The notes: generated by a model from the letters alone, not told the origin. A stretch of DNA of 64,000 nt from Gemmatimonadaceae bacterium (GCA_036496605.1 DASXKV010000050.1:62001-126000); one strand, 5' to 3'; positions 53,044-62,670 are shown, counted from the first letter of the stretch. A program made the numbers and translations.

Positions 53044-54869
53044 GTCGGCCGACCGCGAGTCGGGCAATCGGCCTCGGCTGCATGCGTCTCTCGACGCGCG
53101 CCGATCGCGACGATGAGCGCTCGATCCAAGTCATTCGCGCCGCGCTCGACGCCGGTGCGACGTTACTCGACACGGCCGACGCCTATTGCCTCGACAACGA
53201 CGACATCGGCCATAACGAGCGTCTCATCGCGCGGGCGCTCGATGGATGGAAGGACGCCCGCGCGCGCATCACCGTCGCGACGAAGGGTGGCATGCGCCGG
53301 CCGACTGGCGCCTGGATCCCCGATGGACGCGCCAAGCATCTTCGCGACGCTTGTCAGGCCAGTCGCCGCGCACTTGACGTAGACGCGATCGATCTCTACC
53401 AATTGCACGCCGTCGATCCGAAGACCGCGATCGAGACGAGTGTTCGGGCACTCGCGCGGCTGCGGGAGGAGGGCAAGATCCGCGACGTTGGTCTCTGCAA
53501 CGTCACCGTGAGTCAGATTCGGGCGGCGCAGGCAATCGTACCGATCGCGTCGGTCCAGGTGAGCCTCTCGCCGCTCGACGATGACAACCTGCGTAATGGC
53601 GTGGCTGAGTACTGTCGCGACGCAGGCATCCGGTTGATCGCGTATCGGCCGCTCGGCGGCGACCGCGTTAGGCAGCTCGGGCGCGATGTGGTTCTGTCCC
53701 GCATCGCGGCCAAACGCGGCGTCACCGCCGAGGATGTCGTTCTCGCGTGGTTGATGAGCTTTGGCGAAGGCGTGGTGCCCATTCCCGGCGCGACGCGCGT
53801 CGAGACGGCAGCAGCGCTCGCGGGCGCTCTCTCGATCGAGTTGGACGATGAGGACCGCGCCGCGCTCGATGCACGCTTTGCCGGGCGCCTTCTCCGCGTG
53901 CCCCGCTCGAAGCGCCGGCCTAACGCGAATACCAGTGCCGATGTCGTGCTCGTGATGGGCATGCCGGGTGCCGGCAAGACGGACGTGGCTTGCGCGCTCG
54001 AATCGCACGGCTACGCGCGCCTCAATCGCGACACCGTTGGCGGATCGCTCGGGGATCTCGTACCGCAGCTCGACGAACTGCTCGGCGCCGGCCAGCGACG
54101 CGTCGTGCTCGACAACACGTACCCGACGCGCAGATCGCGCAACGAGATCATCGAGGCAGCATGGGAGCGCAGCGCGCTCGTACGATGCATCTGGCTGACG
54201 ACCGACGTCGCGAACGCGCAGATCAACTGCATTCACCGCATGCTCGACGTACACGGATCACTGCCAACACCAGAAGAAATCCGTGAACGCGGCAAGCGCG
54301 ACACGCGCTATCTGCTCCCCGACGCACAGTTCCGTTACGAGCGAATCCTCGAACCGCCGTCGACGGACGAGGGATTCGAATCGGTCGAGGTCCGGGAGTT
54401 TGTCCGCGCGCCAAGTCACGCTCGTGAACGCGCGATCATTCTCGATTTCGACGACTTCGTGGCGCGCGACACGCCGGCGTTGGCCGCGGCCGATGTCGTG
54501 CTCGATGAAAGCCGGCGTCAAAGGCTGATCCGACAACGTGAGGAGGGCTGGCGGCTCTTCGTCCACGCCTGGCGACCGCAAATCGTGCGCAATGAGACAA
54601 CGCTAACCGCGGCCGACGGTTGCTTTGCGCGCCTTCGCGAACTGCTCGGTGACGTCGATATCGCCTATTGTGCGCATGACGCTGGTCCGCCGATCTGTTG
54701 GTGCCGAAAGCCGATCCCTGGCTCGGTGCTCGAGTTTGCACGGCGCCGAGACATCGCGCTCACGCGTTCGATCGTTGTCGGAAGGTCGACCGCGGACCGC
54801 ACGATGGCAGAACGCATTGGCGCTCGCTTCGAGCCGGCGGCATCCTTCTTCGGATCTTTGGTCGTATAG
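53040..54869 (+). CDS. Fusion of aldo-keto reductase, polynucleotide-kinase-like and HisB/GmhB-type phosphatase domains
   Basis: 609 residues. Residues 1-290 are an aldo-keto reductase with the tetrad D44 and Y49 (LLDTADAY), K82 (ATKGG) and H123 (YQLHAVD). Residues 300-440 hold a P-loop kinase (GMPGAGKT at 307-314) with RRVVLDNTYPTRRSRNEIIEAA, like the kinase of polynucleotide kinase-phosphatase. Residues 465-609 are HAD-like: LDFDD (D469, D471), the GmhB/HisB zinc motif CAHDAG...CWCRKPIPG (C544, H546, C553, C555) and VVGRSTADRTMA, where the usual GDS Asp reads Arg. No linker region or frameshift. Substrate unknown. Confidence 0.8.
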   Translation: MSRPTASRAIGLGCMRLSTRADRDDERSIQVIRAALDAGATLLDTADAYCLDNDDIGHNERLIARALDGWKDARARITVATKGGMRRPTGAWIPDGRAKHLRDACQASRRALDVDAIDLYQLHAVDPKTAIETSVRALARLREEGKIRDVGLCNVTVSQIRAAQAIVPIASVQVSLSPLDDDNLRNGVAEYCRDAGIRLIAYRPLGGDRVRQLGRDVVLSRIAAKRGVTAEDVVLAWLMSFGEGVVPIPGATRVETAAALAGALSIELDDEDRAALDARFAGRLLRVPRSKRRPNANTSADVVLVMGMPGAGKTDVACALESHGYARLNRDTVGGSLGDLVPQLDELLGAGQRRVVLDNTYPTRRSRNEIIEAAWERSALVRCIWLTTDVANAQINCIHRMLDVHGSLPTPEEIRERGKRDTRYLLPDAQFRYERILEPPSTDEGFESVEVREFVRAPSHARERAIILDFDDFVARDTPALAAADVVLDESRRQRLIRQREEGWRLFVHAWRPQIVRNETTLTAADGCFARLRELLGDVDIAYCAHDAGPPICWCRKPIPGSVLEFARRRDIALTRSIVVGRSTADRTMAERIGARFEPAASFFGSLVV

Positions 54870-54993
54870 CGCAGCACGTCGCGCGTCCCGACTTTCATTG
54901 ATTCCGAAACGTGCCGAAGACGTCGCGTTGATCTTCGGCATTCGCGTGTGGCCGGGAATCGGTGGTCCTGCCCGCTGCTTGATGATTAGACGA

Positions 54994-55749
54994 TCATAAG
55001 CCCGGCAGCTCGCCGCCCTGCCGATCGCGATTGAGGTGCACGAATGCTTCGGCGGCTGCCACGCCGATCTCGCGCCCCCGCCACTGCGCCATGATCTCGT
55101 GATGCTCGCGCCAGATGCCCTTGCCGTCCTGGCTCACGTGCGCGAACAGCGCCGACTTCTTCTGCTCGATGACCGGCGTGATATCCACGTACACGTTAGG
55201 CAGAAAGCCCTCCGTCTGGCTGCCGCTATTCACCTCGAAGAAGTACAGTGACGGCGCGGGGCGCATCGTCATCCAGGCGCGGATCGTGAGCATACTCGCA
55301 ACCTGGTGATCCATGTGCGTGTCGACGGGCCAGTGGGTGAGCATGATGTCGGGCTTGTGCGACGCGAGCAATCTCGTCATCGCGTCGACGTGGACGTGCG
55401 TGGCCTCCGTCGCGCCGTCGATCTGACCGACGAACACCGGCGTCGCGCCGATGATCTTGCAGGCCGCCTCGCACTCCGCAGTGCGGATTCGCGCCGCCTC
55501 GTCGAGCGACTTGCCGGGGATCCCTCGTTCGCCACGCGTCAAGTAGACGACGACCACATTGTGACCGGCGGTCGCGTAACGCACGAGCGACCCACCGCAG
55601 CCGGACTCCGGGTCGTCCGGATGCCCGCCGACACAGACCACCGTGAGGCGCGCGGCAGTCGAATCGGATCGTCCTGAGGTCAGCGGCAGTGCGCCGGCCG
55701 CGGCAAGCGACTGCTTGACGAACGTTCGACGCGAGAGGTCGGTCTCCAT
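54994..55749 (-). CDS. Tat-exported PIG-L/LmbE-family deacetylase
   Basis: 251 residues from METDLSRRTFVKQSLAAAGALP, a Tat-type signal, beginning at the ATG at 55749. GGHPDDPESGCGG is the family signature with zinc ligands (H and DD), VYLTRGERGIPGKSLDEAARIRTAECEAACKIIG is the second conserved block, and HWPVDTHMDHQVAS supplies the third ligand. It removes N-acetyl groups from GlcNAc-type substrates, lipids or glycosides. Unknown substrate. Confidence 0.9.
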   Translation of the reverse strand: METDLSRRTFVKQSLAAAGALPLTSGRSDSTAARLTVVCVGGHPDDPESGCGGSLVRYATAGHNVVVVYLTRGERGIPGKSLDEAARIRTAECEAACKIIGATPVFVGQIDGATEATHVHVDAMTRLLASHKPDIMLTHWPVDTHMDHQVASMLTIRAWMTMRPAPSLYFFEVNSGSQTEGFLPNVYVDITPVIEQKKSALFAHVSQDGKGIWREHHEIMAQWRGREIGVAAAEAFVHLNRDRQGGELPGL

Positions 55750-55911
55750 GTTTTGAGCTCGCTGCGTATGGTTCCGTGATAGGAGAATGCTTTCCTGGAA
55801 CATCCGACAGGGTGGGCGACGACAAGTCGATCAAATTGCTGCGGCTGTCCTCGCCAGACCCCGTCCCGCGTAGTAAGCTTGGCCCGCCCAGACCTTCGGA
55901 CAGCCAAGCCC

Positions 55912-57192
55912 ATGACCGAAGCAGCTTCGGTTTCCGCAGAAAAAGCCGTCTCGATTCGCCTCGGACGCTGGTGGCAGTTGAGCCTCGGCGTGATCTGCAT
56001 GTCGATGATCGCCAACCTGCAGTACGGGTGGACGCTCTTCGTGAATCCGATTCACGATACACGCGGTTGGAGTCTCTCGGCGATTCAGGTCGCGTTCACG
56101 GTCTTCGTTCTCGTCGAGACGTGGCTGGTCCCGATCGAGGGCTATCTCGTCGACAAAGTGGGACCGCGCTTCGTCGGCGTCGCTGCGGGAATTCTCGTCG
56201 CGCTGTCGTGGGTGATCAACTCCGTTGCCGGCTCGCTGGCGATGCTCTACCTCGGTGCGATCGTTGGCGGGATCGGGGCTGGTGCGGTGTACGGCGCGTG
56301 CGTCGGCAATGCGCTCAAGTGGTTCCCCGATCGGCGCGGACTTGCCGCGGGGATCACGGCGATGGGATTCGGCGCCGGCTCGGCGTTCACGGTGTTCCCG
56401 ATTGCAAACATGATCAAGTCGCAGGGCTACGAGGCGACCTTCTTCAAGTTCGGCATCGCGCAGGGCGCGGTCGTTTTTCTAGTGAGCTGGCTGCTGCGCG
56501 CGCCCGACGCGTCGTTTGCGGCAACGCGCGCGACGCCTTTACGGGGCTCGACCGCCGTTCGCACGCACGAGTACACGCCCATCGAGATGCTGCGCACCGC
56601 GCCGTTCTGGGTCATGTTCGTCATGTTCGTGCTCACGGCGGCGGGAGGGCTCATCGCGACCGCGCAGCTCACGCCGATCGCGAAAGACTTTGGCGTCGCC
56701 GATTCGCCGGTCTCGCTCGTCGGCATCACCTTGCTCGCGCTTCCCTTCGCGTTGTCGATGAATCGGGTGCTGAATGGTGTGAGTCGCCCGTTTTTCGGAT
56801 GGGTATCGGATCAGCTCGGGCGTGAGCACACGATGCTGGTCGCTTTCACACTCGAGGGCGCGGCGATCCTGCTGCTCAGCAAGTTCGGCGGCAATCCGAT
56901 GTGGTTTGTCCTGCTCACGGCGTTAGTGTTCTTCGCATATGGTGAGATCTACAGTCTCTTTCCCGCGATCTGCGGCGACGCGTACGGGCGGAAATTCGCA
57001 TCTGCTAATGCGGGGTTGCTCTATGTGGCCAAGGGCGTCGCGTCGCTCGTGGTGCCGGTGAGCAGCGTGATCGGCGCTTCGGCAGCAGGATGGCATGGCG
57101 TATTTCTCGTCGCCGCGTTCATGAACTTCGCGGCGGCACTGTTGGCGATCTTCGTGCTTCAGCCGCTGCGCCGGCGCGAGACCAAGGCGTGA
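55912..57192 (+). CDS. MFS transporter, OxlT-like (oxalate/formate antiporter family)
   Basis: 427 residues, 12 hydrophobic segments. The opening LSLGVICMSMIANLQYGWTLFVNPIHDTRGWSLSAIQVAFTVFVLVETW is OxlT-like, and GIGAGAVYGACVGNALKWFPDRRGLAAGITAMGFGAGS is its helix-4/5 signature. ATG at 55912. It is the first of four closely spaced + genes that together suggest uptake of a C2 dicarboxylate. The actual substrate is unproven; a monocarboxylate or sugar acid is possible. Confidence 0.82.
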   Translation: MTEAASVSAEKAVSIRLGRWWQLSLGVICMSMIANLQYGWTLFVNPIHDTRGWSLSAIQVAFTVFVLVETWLVPIEGYLVDKVGPRFVGVAAGILVALSWVINSVAGSLAMLYLGAIVGGIGAGAVYGACVGNALKWFPDRRGLAAGITAMGFGAGSAFTVFPIANMIKSQGYEATFFKFGIAQGAVVFLVSWLLRAPDASFAATRATPLRGSTAVRTHEYTPIEMLRTAPFWVMFVMFVLTAAGGLIATAQLTPIAKDFGVADSPVSLVGITLLALPFALSMNRVLNGVSRPFFGWVSDQLGREHTMLVAFTLEGAAILLLSKFGGNPMWFVLLTALVFFAYGEIYSLFPAICGDAYGRKFASANAGLLYVAKGVASLVVPVSSVIGASAAGWHGVFLVAAFMNFAAALLAIFVLQPLRRRETKA

Positions 57193-57193
57193 C

Positions 57194-58240
57194 GTGAAGA
57201 TCGCGGTCGTTGGCGCCGGCGCGATCGGAGGCTACGTCGGCGGATGGCTTGCCGCGGCGGGTGAGGAGGTCACGTTCATCGCGCGCGGCGCAAACCTCGA
57301 CGCGATTCGCCGCGACGGGATGCGCGTCGTTGGCGAAGACGGATCCGTCGTGAACGCACGCGCGTCCGCGTTCGAGAAGACGCGCGATGCCGGACCACAA
57401 GACGTCGTTGTTCTCGCTGTCAAAGCGCATCAGGTCGCCGCGGTTGCGGGAGATCTCGCCGCGCTATGCAACGACGGCACCGCGATCGTGACGATGCAGA
57501 ACGGAATTCCGTGGTGGTATTTCCACAAGCATGGCGGGGAGTATGAGGGTACGCCGATTCGGTCCGCGGATCCCGACGGCTCGATCGCGCGCCATGTCGA
57601 CGCCAATCTCGTTGTCGGCTCTGTAGTGTATCCCGCGGCGACGCTCGAAGCGCCAGGGGTCGTGCGAGTCGTCGAGGGCAAGCGCTTCACGTTTGGCGAG
57701 CCCGACGGATCGGCGTCGCAGCGCGTTCAGGCAATCGCCGCGGCCTTCACGCGCGCCGGCTTCAAGGCGTCGGTGATTTCAGACATCCGAAGCGAGATCT
57801 GGCTCAAGCTCTGGGGAAACTTGAGCTTCAACCCGATCAGCGCGTTGACGCATGCGACGCTCGCCGGCCTGCTGCGCTTTCCATTGACTCGCGAGCTGAG
57901 CATCGAGATGATGCGCGAAGCCGAGGCAGTCGCGAAGAAGCTCGGGGTTACCTTTCGCGTCGGCATCGAGAAGCGCATCGCCGGCGCGGAGAAGGTTGGC
58001 GAACATAAGACGTCGATGTTGCAGGACGTCGAGGCGGGTCGCCCGCTGGAGATCGAGGCACTCGTGGGCGCGGTCGTCGAGCTCGGTCGCCTAACGGCGA
58101 CGCCGACTCCGCACATCGATTCCGTGTACGCGCTTGTAAGCCTGTTGGCGAAGGAACTGGCAAATGGCGGCAAGCTCTCGATAGCGAGAAGCTCAGCGCC
58201 GATATCGCGAGCGCAGCCAGCGCTAGCACCAAGTACCTAA
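57194..58240 (+). CDS. 2-Dehydropantoate 2-reductase (ketopantoate reductase) family protein
   Basis: 348 residues. NAD(P)-binding IAVVGAGAIGGYVGGWLAAAG, then QDVVVLAVKAHQ, TMQNGIPWWYF and the catalytic lysine in IWLKLWGNLSFNPISALTH, matching ApbA/PanE. It would reduce a 2-oxoacid to a 2-hydroxyacid. GTG start two bases after the MFS stop, so it belongs to the same transcript. In its context it may act on glyoxylate or a related 2-oxoacid rather than ketopantoate; no proof. Confidence 0.85.
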   Translation: MKIAVVGAGAIGGYVGGWLAAAGEEVTFIARGANLDAIRRDGMRVVGEDGSVVNARASAFEKTRDAGPQDVVVLAVKAHQVAAVAGDLAALCNDGTAIVTMQNGIPWWYFHKHGGEYEGTPIRSADPDGSIARHVDANLVVGSVVYPAATLEAPGVVRVVEGKRFTFGEPDGSASQRVQAIAAAFTRAGFKASVISDIRSEIWLKLWGNLSFNPISALTHATLAGLLRFPLTRELSIEMMREAEAVAKKLGVTFRVGIEKRIAGAEKVGEHKTSMLQDVEAGRPLEIEALVGAVVELGRLTATPTPHIDSVYALVSLLAKELANGGKLSIARSSAPISRAQPALAPST

Positions 58241-58255
58241 CACCTGGCACCGACG

Positions 58256-59773
58256 ATGTCCGAAGGAACAATTCTCGAGTTGTTAAGAGCCGGCGCCGAT
58301 GGCGCTACGGCTCTGAGCGCGCCTGGTGGCGTGCCACCGCTCACCTATCGCGCGCTCCGCGCGCACGTTGCCGAGATCACGAAATTTCTCGCGTCGCAGG
58401 GGATCGGTCCCGGTGACCGCGTCGGGATCGTGCTCGACAACGGCCCCGAGATGGCCGCGTCCTTTCTCTCGATCGCGTCTGCCGCGACTGCCGCGCCACT
58501 CAATCCGTCGTATCGGGCCGAGGAGTTCGAGTTCTATCTCTCGGACCTCGGGGCCAAGCTGCTCGTCGTCGCCGCCGGGAAGGACTCGCCGTCGTTAGGT
58601 GTCGCCGTCAAGCTCGGCGTTCCGGTCGCGCGCCTCACACCACATGCGGAGCGTGGCGCCGGGAGCTTCTCACTGGAGTGCGAGACGCGCGCGACGCCCA
58701 AATCGGCGCGCGCGGCGACGCCAAACGACGTCGCGCTCGTGCTGCACACGTCGGGTACGACGTCGCGTCCAAAGATCGTTCCGCTCGCGCACAAGAACAT
58801 CGTCGCGTCGGCGGGCAATATCCGTCGAACGCTCACGCTCACCGCGCAGGATCGCGGCCTCGTGATCATGCCTCTGTTTCACATCCATGGTCTCATCGCC
58901 GCGCTCTCGGCGCCGATCTCCGCTGGTGGCGAGGTGTGCTGCACGCCGGGCTTCAGCGCGCTCAAGTTCTTTGGTTGGGTGGACGAGATGAAGCCGACGT
59001 GGTACACGGGCGTGCCGACGATGCATCAGGCCATTCTCCTCCGTGCGCCAGGAAACGCCCAAGTGCTCGAGCATCACCGGCTGCGATTCATTCGCTCGTC
59101 GTCCTCGGCGCTTCCACCGACGGTGATCGCTGAGCTCGAGCGCGTTTTCGGCGTGCCCGTCGTCGAGGCGTACGGCATGACCGAAGCCACGCACCAGATG
59201 GCGAGCAACCCGTTAGGCGGACCGCGCAAGGCCGGCACGGTGGGACCGAGCGGCGGCCCGGAGATCCGCATCGCCGACGACAGGGGCGAGACGATGCCGC
59301 GCGGCCAGACGGGAGAGATCGTCATTCGCGGGCCTAACGTCATGACGGCCTACGAGAACAACCCGAAGGCCAATGCCGACGCCTTCTACGGAGATTGGTT
59401 CCGCACCGGCGACCAGGGCGTGATGGACGCCGACGGCTACGTCGCCATCACCGGGCGTCTCAAGGAGATCATCAATCGCGGCGGCGAGAAGATCTCCCCG
59501 CGCGAAGTTGACGAAATTATCATGGAGCACCCGGCGGTCCATCAGTGCGTGACGTTCGGGCTGCCGCATGATATGCTCGGCGAAGACGTCGCGGCAGCGA
59601 TCGTGCTGCGTCAGGGCACCGCGGCGACGGATAAGGAGCTGCGCGAATTCGCGGCGGCGCGGTTGGCGCCGTACAAGGTGCCACGAAAGATTGTCATTCT
59701 GACGGAGATCCCGGTTGGCGCAACGGGGAAGCTGCAAAGGATCGGATTGGCGAAGAAATTGGGATTGGCGTGA
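58256..59773 (+). CDS. AMP-forming acyl-CoA ligase, oxalyl-CoA synthetase-like
   Basis: 505 residues. ANL motifs: LVLHTSGTTSRPKIVPLAHKN, EAYGMTEATHQMASNPL, TGDQGVMDADGYVAITGRLKEIINRGGEKISPREVDEII and the lysine in PVGATGKLQRIGL. AAPLNPSYRAEEFEFYLSD, FHIHGLIAALSAP and MTEATHQMASNPLGG resemble plant AAE3 and yeast Pcs60 oxalyl-CoA synthetases more than fatty-acid ligases. Together with the OxlT-like transporter it points to oxalate. Start 58256, 15 bp after the previous stop. Confidence 0.8.
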   Translation: MSEGTILELLRAGADGATALSAPGGVPPLTYRALRAHVAEITKFLASQGIGPGDRVGIVLDNGPEMAASFLSIASAATAAPLNPSYRAEEFEFYLSDLGAKLLVVAAGKDSPSLGVAVKLGVPVARLTPHAERGAGSFSLECETRATPKSARAATPNDVALVLHTSGTTSRPKIVPLAHKNIVASAGNIRRTLTLTAQDRGLVIMPLFHIHGLIAALSAPISAGGEVCCTPGFSALKFFGWVDEMKPTWYTGVPTMHQAILLRAPGNAQVLEHHRLRFIRSSSSALPPTVIAELERVFGVPVVEAYGMTEATHQMASNPLGGPRKAGTVGPSGGPEIRIADDRGETMPRGQTGEIVIRGPNVMTAYENNPKANADAFYGDWFRTGDQGVMDADGYVAITGRLKEIINRGGEKISPREVDEIIMEHPAVHQCVTFGLPHDMLGEDVAAAIVLRQGTAATDKELREFAAARLAPYKVPRKIVILTEIPVGATGKLQRIGLAKKLGLA

Positions 59774-59813
59774 TCCCTGGTTTTTTGGAGCCTGAGGCAG
59801 CGACAAGGCGACT

Positions 59814-60959
59814 ATGACTGAAGCAACCGTGGTATCGGAGGTCGGACCGCCCAGACTGAATCCACCCCAGCGCCTCTTGATGGGCCCGGGACCGAGCAAT
59901 CCAGATCCGCGTGTACTCGCCGCGATGGGCGCGAATCCGGTCGGACATCTCGATCCCTATTTCGTCGAGCTGATGGACCAGACGATGGGCGCGCTGCGCG
60001 CGGTGTACGGCACGCACAACCATCACACGTTGCCGATATCGGCAACGGGATCGGCGGGGCTCGAGACGATCATGCTCAATCTCCTCGAGCCGGGGGACAG
60101 CGCGGTTATCGCCGTCATGGGCTACTTCGGAGAGCGGCTGGCCGAGATGGCTCGGCGTGCCGGCGCCGATGTCCGCACCGTCAACGTTCCGCCGGGCGAG
60201 ATCGTCGATCCGGCGGAAATCGAAGCGCAGCTCGAGGAGCGTCCGGCGAAGCTCGTCGCGTTCGTCCATGTCGAGACGACCACTGGCGCGTGCCAGCCGA
60301 TCGCTCCGATGGTCGAAGTGGCGCACCGTCATGGGGCGCTCGTCGCCATGGATTGCGTGACGTCGTTAGGTGGTCTGGCGATCGAGATCGATACGTTAGG
60401 CGTCGACGCTGCGGGCTCGTGCAGCCAGAAGTGCATCGGGGCGCCACCGGGCTTGGGGCCAATCACGGTCGGGCCACGAGCGATGGAAGCGGTTCGCGCG
60501 CGAAAGCACAAACCGTCGACGTGGTACTTCGATCTCAATCTGCTCTTCCAGTATTGGGGCGAGTCGACCGGTGCGCGGAAGCGCGCGTTCCATCACACGG
60601 CGCCCGTCGCCGCGATTTACGGCTTTCACGAAGCCTTGCGTCTGATTCTCGAGGAAGGCCTCGAGGCGCGTTGGACGCGGCATCAGAGGGCGCACGACGT
60701 GCTCGTTCGAGGTCTCGATCGGTTAGGCATCTCGCTCTTTCCACCCGCGCAGAACCGGTGCGCGACGATCAATGTCGTCAACGTTCCCGCAGGCGTCGAC
60801 GACGCGCGCGTGCGTGCGCGGCTGCTCGACGCGGGCGTCGAGATGGGCGGCGGACTCGGCGCGCTCGCCGGCAAGGTGTGGCGCATCGGCGTAATGGGGT
60901 ATAACGCGCAGGCATCCACCGTGGAGCGGTTTCTCGGGGCGTTGGAAATAGCGCTTTAG
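59814..60959 (+). CDS. Class V aminotransferase, alanine/serine-glyoxylate type
   Basis: 381 residues. LLMGPGPSNPDPRVLAAMGANPVGHLDPYFVELMDQTMGALRAVYGT, then ISATGSAGLETIMLNLLEPGD, DCVTSLGGLAIEIDTLGVDAAGSCSQKCIGAPPGLGPITVG with the PLP lysine in SQKCIG, are diagnostic of alanine-glyoxylate aminotransferase. It converts glyoxylate to glycine. 40 bp after the ligase. The four genes would bring oxalate in, activate it, and drain glyoxylate; an oxalyl-CoA reductase is not present here. Confidence 0.88.
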   Translation: MTEATVVSEVGPPRLNPPQRLLMGPGPSNPDPRVLAAMGANPVGHLDPYFVELMDQTMGALRAVYGTHNHHTLPISATGSAGLETIMLNLLEPGDSAVIAVMGYFGERLAEMARRAGADVRTVNVPPGEIVDPAEIEAQLEERPAKLVAFVHVETTTGACQPIAPMVEVAHRHGALVAMDCVTSLGGLAIEIDTLGVDAAGSCSQKCIGAPPGLGPITVGPRAMEAVRARKHKPSTWYFDLNLLFQYWGESTGARKRAFHHTAPVAAIYGFHEALRLILEEGLEARWTRHQRAHDVLVRGLDRLGISLFPPAQNRCATINVVNVPAGVDDARVRARLLDAGVEMGGGLGALAGKVWRIGVMGYNAQASTVERFLGALEIAL

Positions 60960-61064
60960 CCGCGCAACGATCCTCAAGGGGCCTCCAGCTTCGCAGCTTT
61001 ACCCCACGCACCCCTGCGTCGCGATCGTCATAACGACGAAACACGCGCCACGCTCACCAGAGCG

Positions 61065-61445
61065 CTAGCGATCGCGCTTTAGTTGAACGACGATGACTTC
61101 GACCGGCTTCGAGCCCGGATTCACGTCGGCGTGCATCTGTCCCGGCGGATCGACGCCGAGCCACATCGCCGTTCCTGCCTTGAGATGGTAGGTGTTCAGC
61201 ACCTTGCCATTCTTGTCGACCACATCGAGCTGCCCATCGTTGAGCGCGACCAGCGCGCGCCCGTGCTCGTGCCGGTGCAGCGTCAAAGGCTGCTTCGGCA
61301 TTACGATGGACTTCCACACGCTCACCTGATCGTTCTCGAACTGCGGTTCGCGCCGCGAGCCGCCTTGCTGCTGCGCCCACATCACGCCGCCGCCCGCAAC
61401 GAAGCAAATGGCACAAGCGATACTTGTCGATCGAGAGAAAGTCAT
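61065..61445 (-). CDS. Exported cupin-like protein
   Basis: 126 residues. Signal peptide (MTFSRSTSIACAICFVAGGGVMWAQ). Motif KSIVMPKQPLTLHRHEHGRALVALNDGQLDVVDKNG carries two His as in cupin motif 1, and MWLGVDPPGQMHADVNPGSKPVEVIVV includes the third. Single-domain. Divergent from the lactonase gene with 31 bp between starts. Confidence 0.78.
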   Translation of the reverse strand: MTFSRSTSIACAICFVAGGGVMWAQQQGGSRREPQFENDQVSVWKSIVMPKQPLTLHRHEHGRALVALNDGQLDVVDKNGKVLNTYHLKAGTAMWLGVDPPGQMHADVNPGSKPVEVIVVQLKRDR

Positions 61446-61476
61446 GGATGTTTGCGTTGAACGTTGAACGCAAACA

Positions 61477-62670
61477 ATGCCCGATCATCTCGACCCGTCA
61501 AGACGCGAATTCATCGCTGCATCGGCGCTCGGCATCCTCGGCTTCGCCAACTTCGGCCGCGGCGCCGGGTCGCGCTCCGACAGCGAGCTGCTTTACGTCG
61601 GGACATACACCGAAGACAAACGCACCGAGGGAATCTTTCTCGTGCGGTTCGACACGCGTTCAGGTGAGCTTCATCTCGACCGCGGAGTCGATGCGGGCCC
61701 GAATCCTTCGTTTCTCGCGATTCACCCCAACGGCCGTGTACTCTACGCGGTGAACGAGGTCGACCAGCGCAACGGCAAGGCGAGTGGCGCGGTCAGCGCA
61801 TTCGCCATCGCAAGTGACACGGGCACGCTGACGCGAATCAACGAGCAGGCGTCCGAAGGCGGCTCGCCCTGCTACGTGAGCGTCGATCGCAGCGGTCGAG
61901 CCGTGCTCGTCGCGAACTACGTCGGCGGCAGTATCGCCATGCTTCCAATCGCTCGCGATGGCTCGTTAGGTGCGGCGATCGGCGTCGATCAGCACCGCGG
62001 CAAGGGGCCCAACGCCGAGCGGCAGGAAGCGCCGCACGCGCATTGCATCGTTACCGAGCCCTGGAATCACTTCGCCTTTGCGACCGATCTCGGTCTTGAT
62101 ACTGTTTTCGTCTATCGTATCGACGTCGATGGTGGTGCCCTCACTATCGTCGACGACGCCGATGGACACGTGAAAGCTGGCGCGGGCCCACGTCACCTCG
62201 CCTTCCACCCACAACTGCCAATCGTCTACGTCGTCAACGAACTGGACTCCACGATCACGACGTTTCGCTTGGCGCGCGGAGCTGGCGCGCTCACGCCGAT
62301 CGCGACGCACTCGACACTGCCGGTGGGATGGACGGGCAGCAGCTTCGCCGCCGACCTCCACGTCGCGCCGTCGGGACGCGTGCTCTACACATCGAATCGA
62401 GGCCACAACAGCATCGCGGTGTTCTCCATCGACGAATCCTCGGGCGCACCCGCGCTCGAGCAAACGATTTCGACCGGTGGCGACTGGCCGCGCAACTTCA
62501 CGCTCGACCCAACTGGCCGCTGGTTGCTCGTCGGCAATCAGAATTCGGGCTCGATCGTCGTCTTGGCGCGCGATGAGAAGACTGGTAAGTTGTCGCCCAC
62601 GCAGCAACGTATCCAGTTGCCGAGTCCCGTCTGTGTTCGCTTCCGTGCGCACGTTGGCGTAACGACTTGA
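61477..62670 (+). CDS. Tat-exported lactonase-family protein (6-phosphogluconolactonase-like propeller)
   Basis: 397 residues. N-terminus DPSRREFIAASALGILGFA is a Tat signal. Seven-bladed propeller: LLYVGTYTEDKRTEGIF, GPNPSFLAIHPNGRVLYAVNEV, GPRHLAFHPQLPIVYVVNELDSTITTF, GWTGSSFAADLHVAPSGRVLYTSNRGHNSIAVF and NFTLDPTGRWLLVGNQNSGSIVV match YbhE/Pgl-type lactonases. Likely hydrolyses a sugar lactone or serves another propeller role in the periplasm. Confidence 0.88.
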   Translation: MPDHLDPSRREFIAASALGILGFANFGRGAGSRSDSELLYVGTYTEDKRTEGIFLVRFDTRSGELHLDRGVDAGPNPSFLAIHPNGRVLYAVNEVDQRNGKASGAVSAFAIASDTGTLTRINEQASEGGSPCYVSVDRSGRAVLVANYVGGSIAMLPIARDGSLGAAIGVDQHRGKGPNAERQEAPHAHCIVTEPWNHFAFATDLGLDTVFVYRIDVDGGALTIVDDADGHVKAGAGPRHLAFHPQLPIVYVVNELDSTITTFRLARGAGALTPIATHSTLPVGWTGSSFAADLHVAPSGRVLYTSNRGHNSIAVFSIDESSGAPALEQTISTGGDWPRNFTLDPTGRWLLVGNQNSGSIVVLARDEKTGKLSPTQQRIQLPSPVCVRFRAHVGVTT

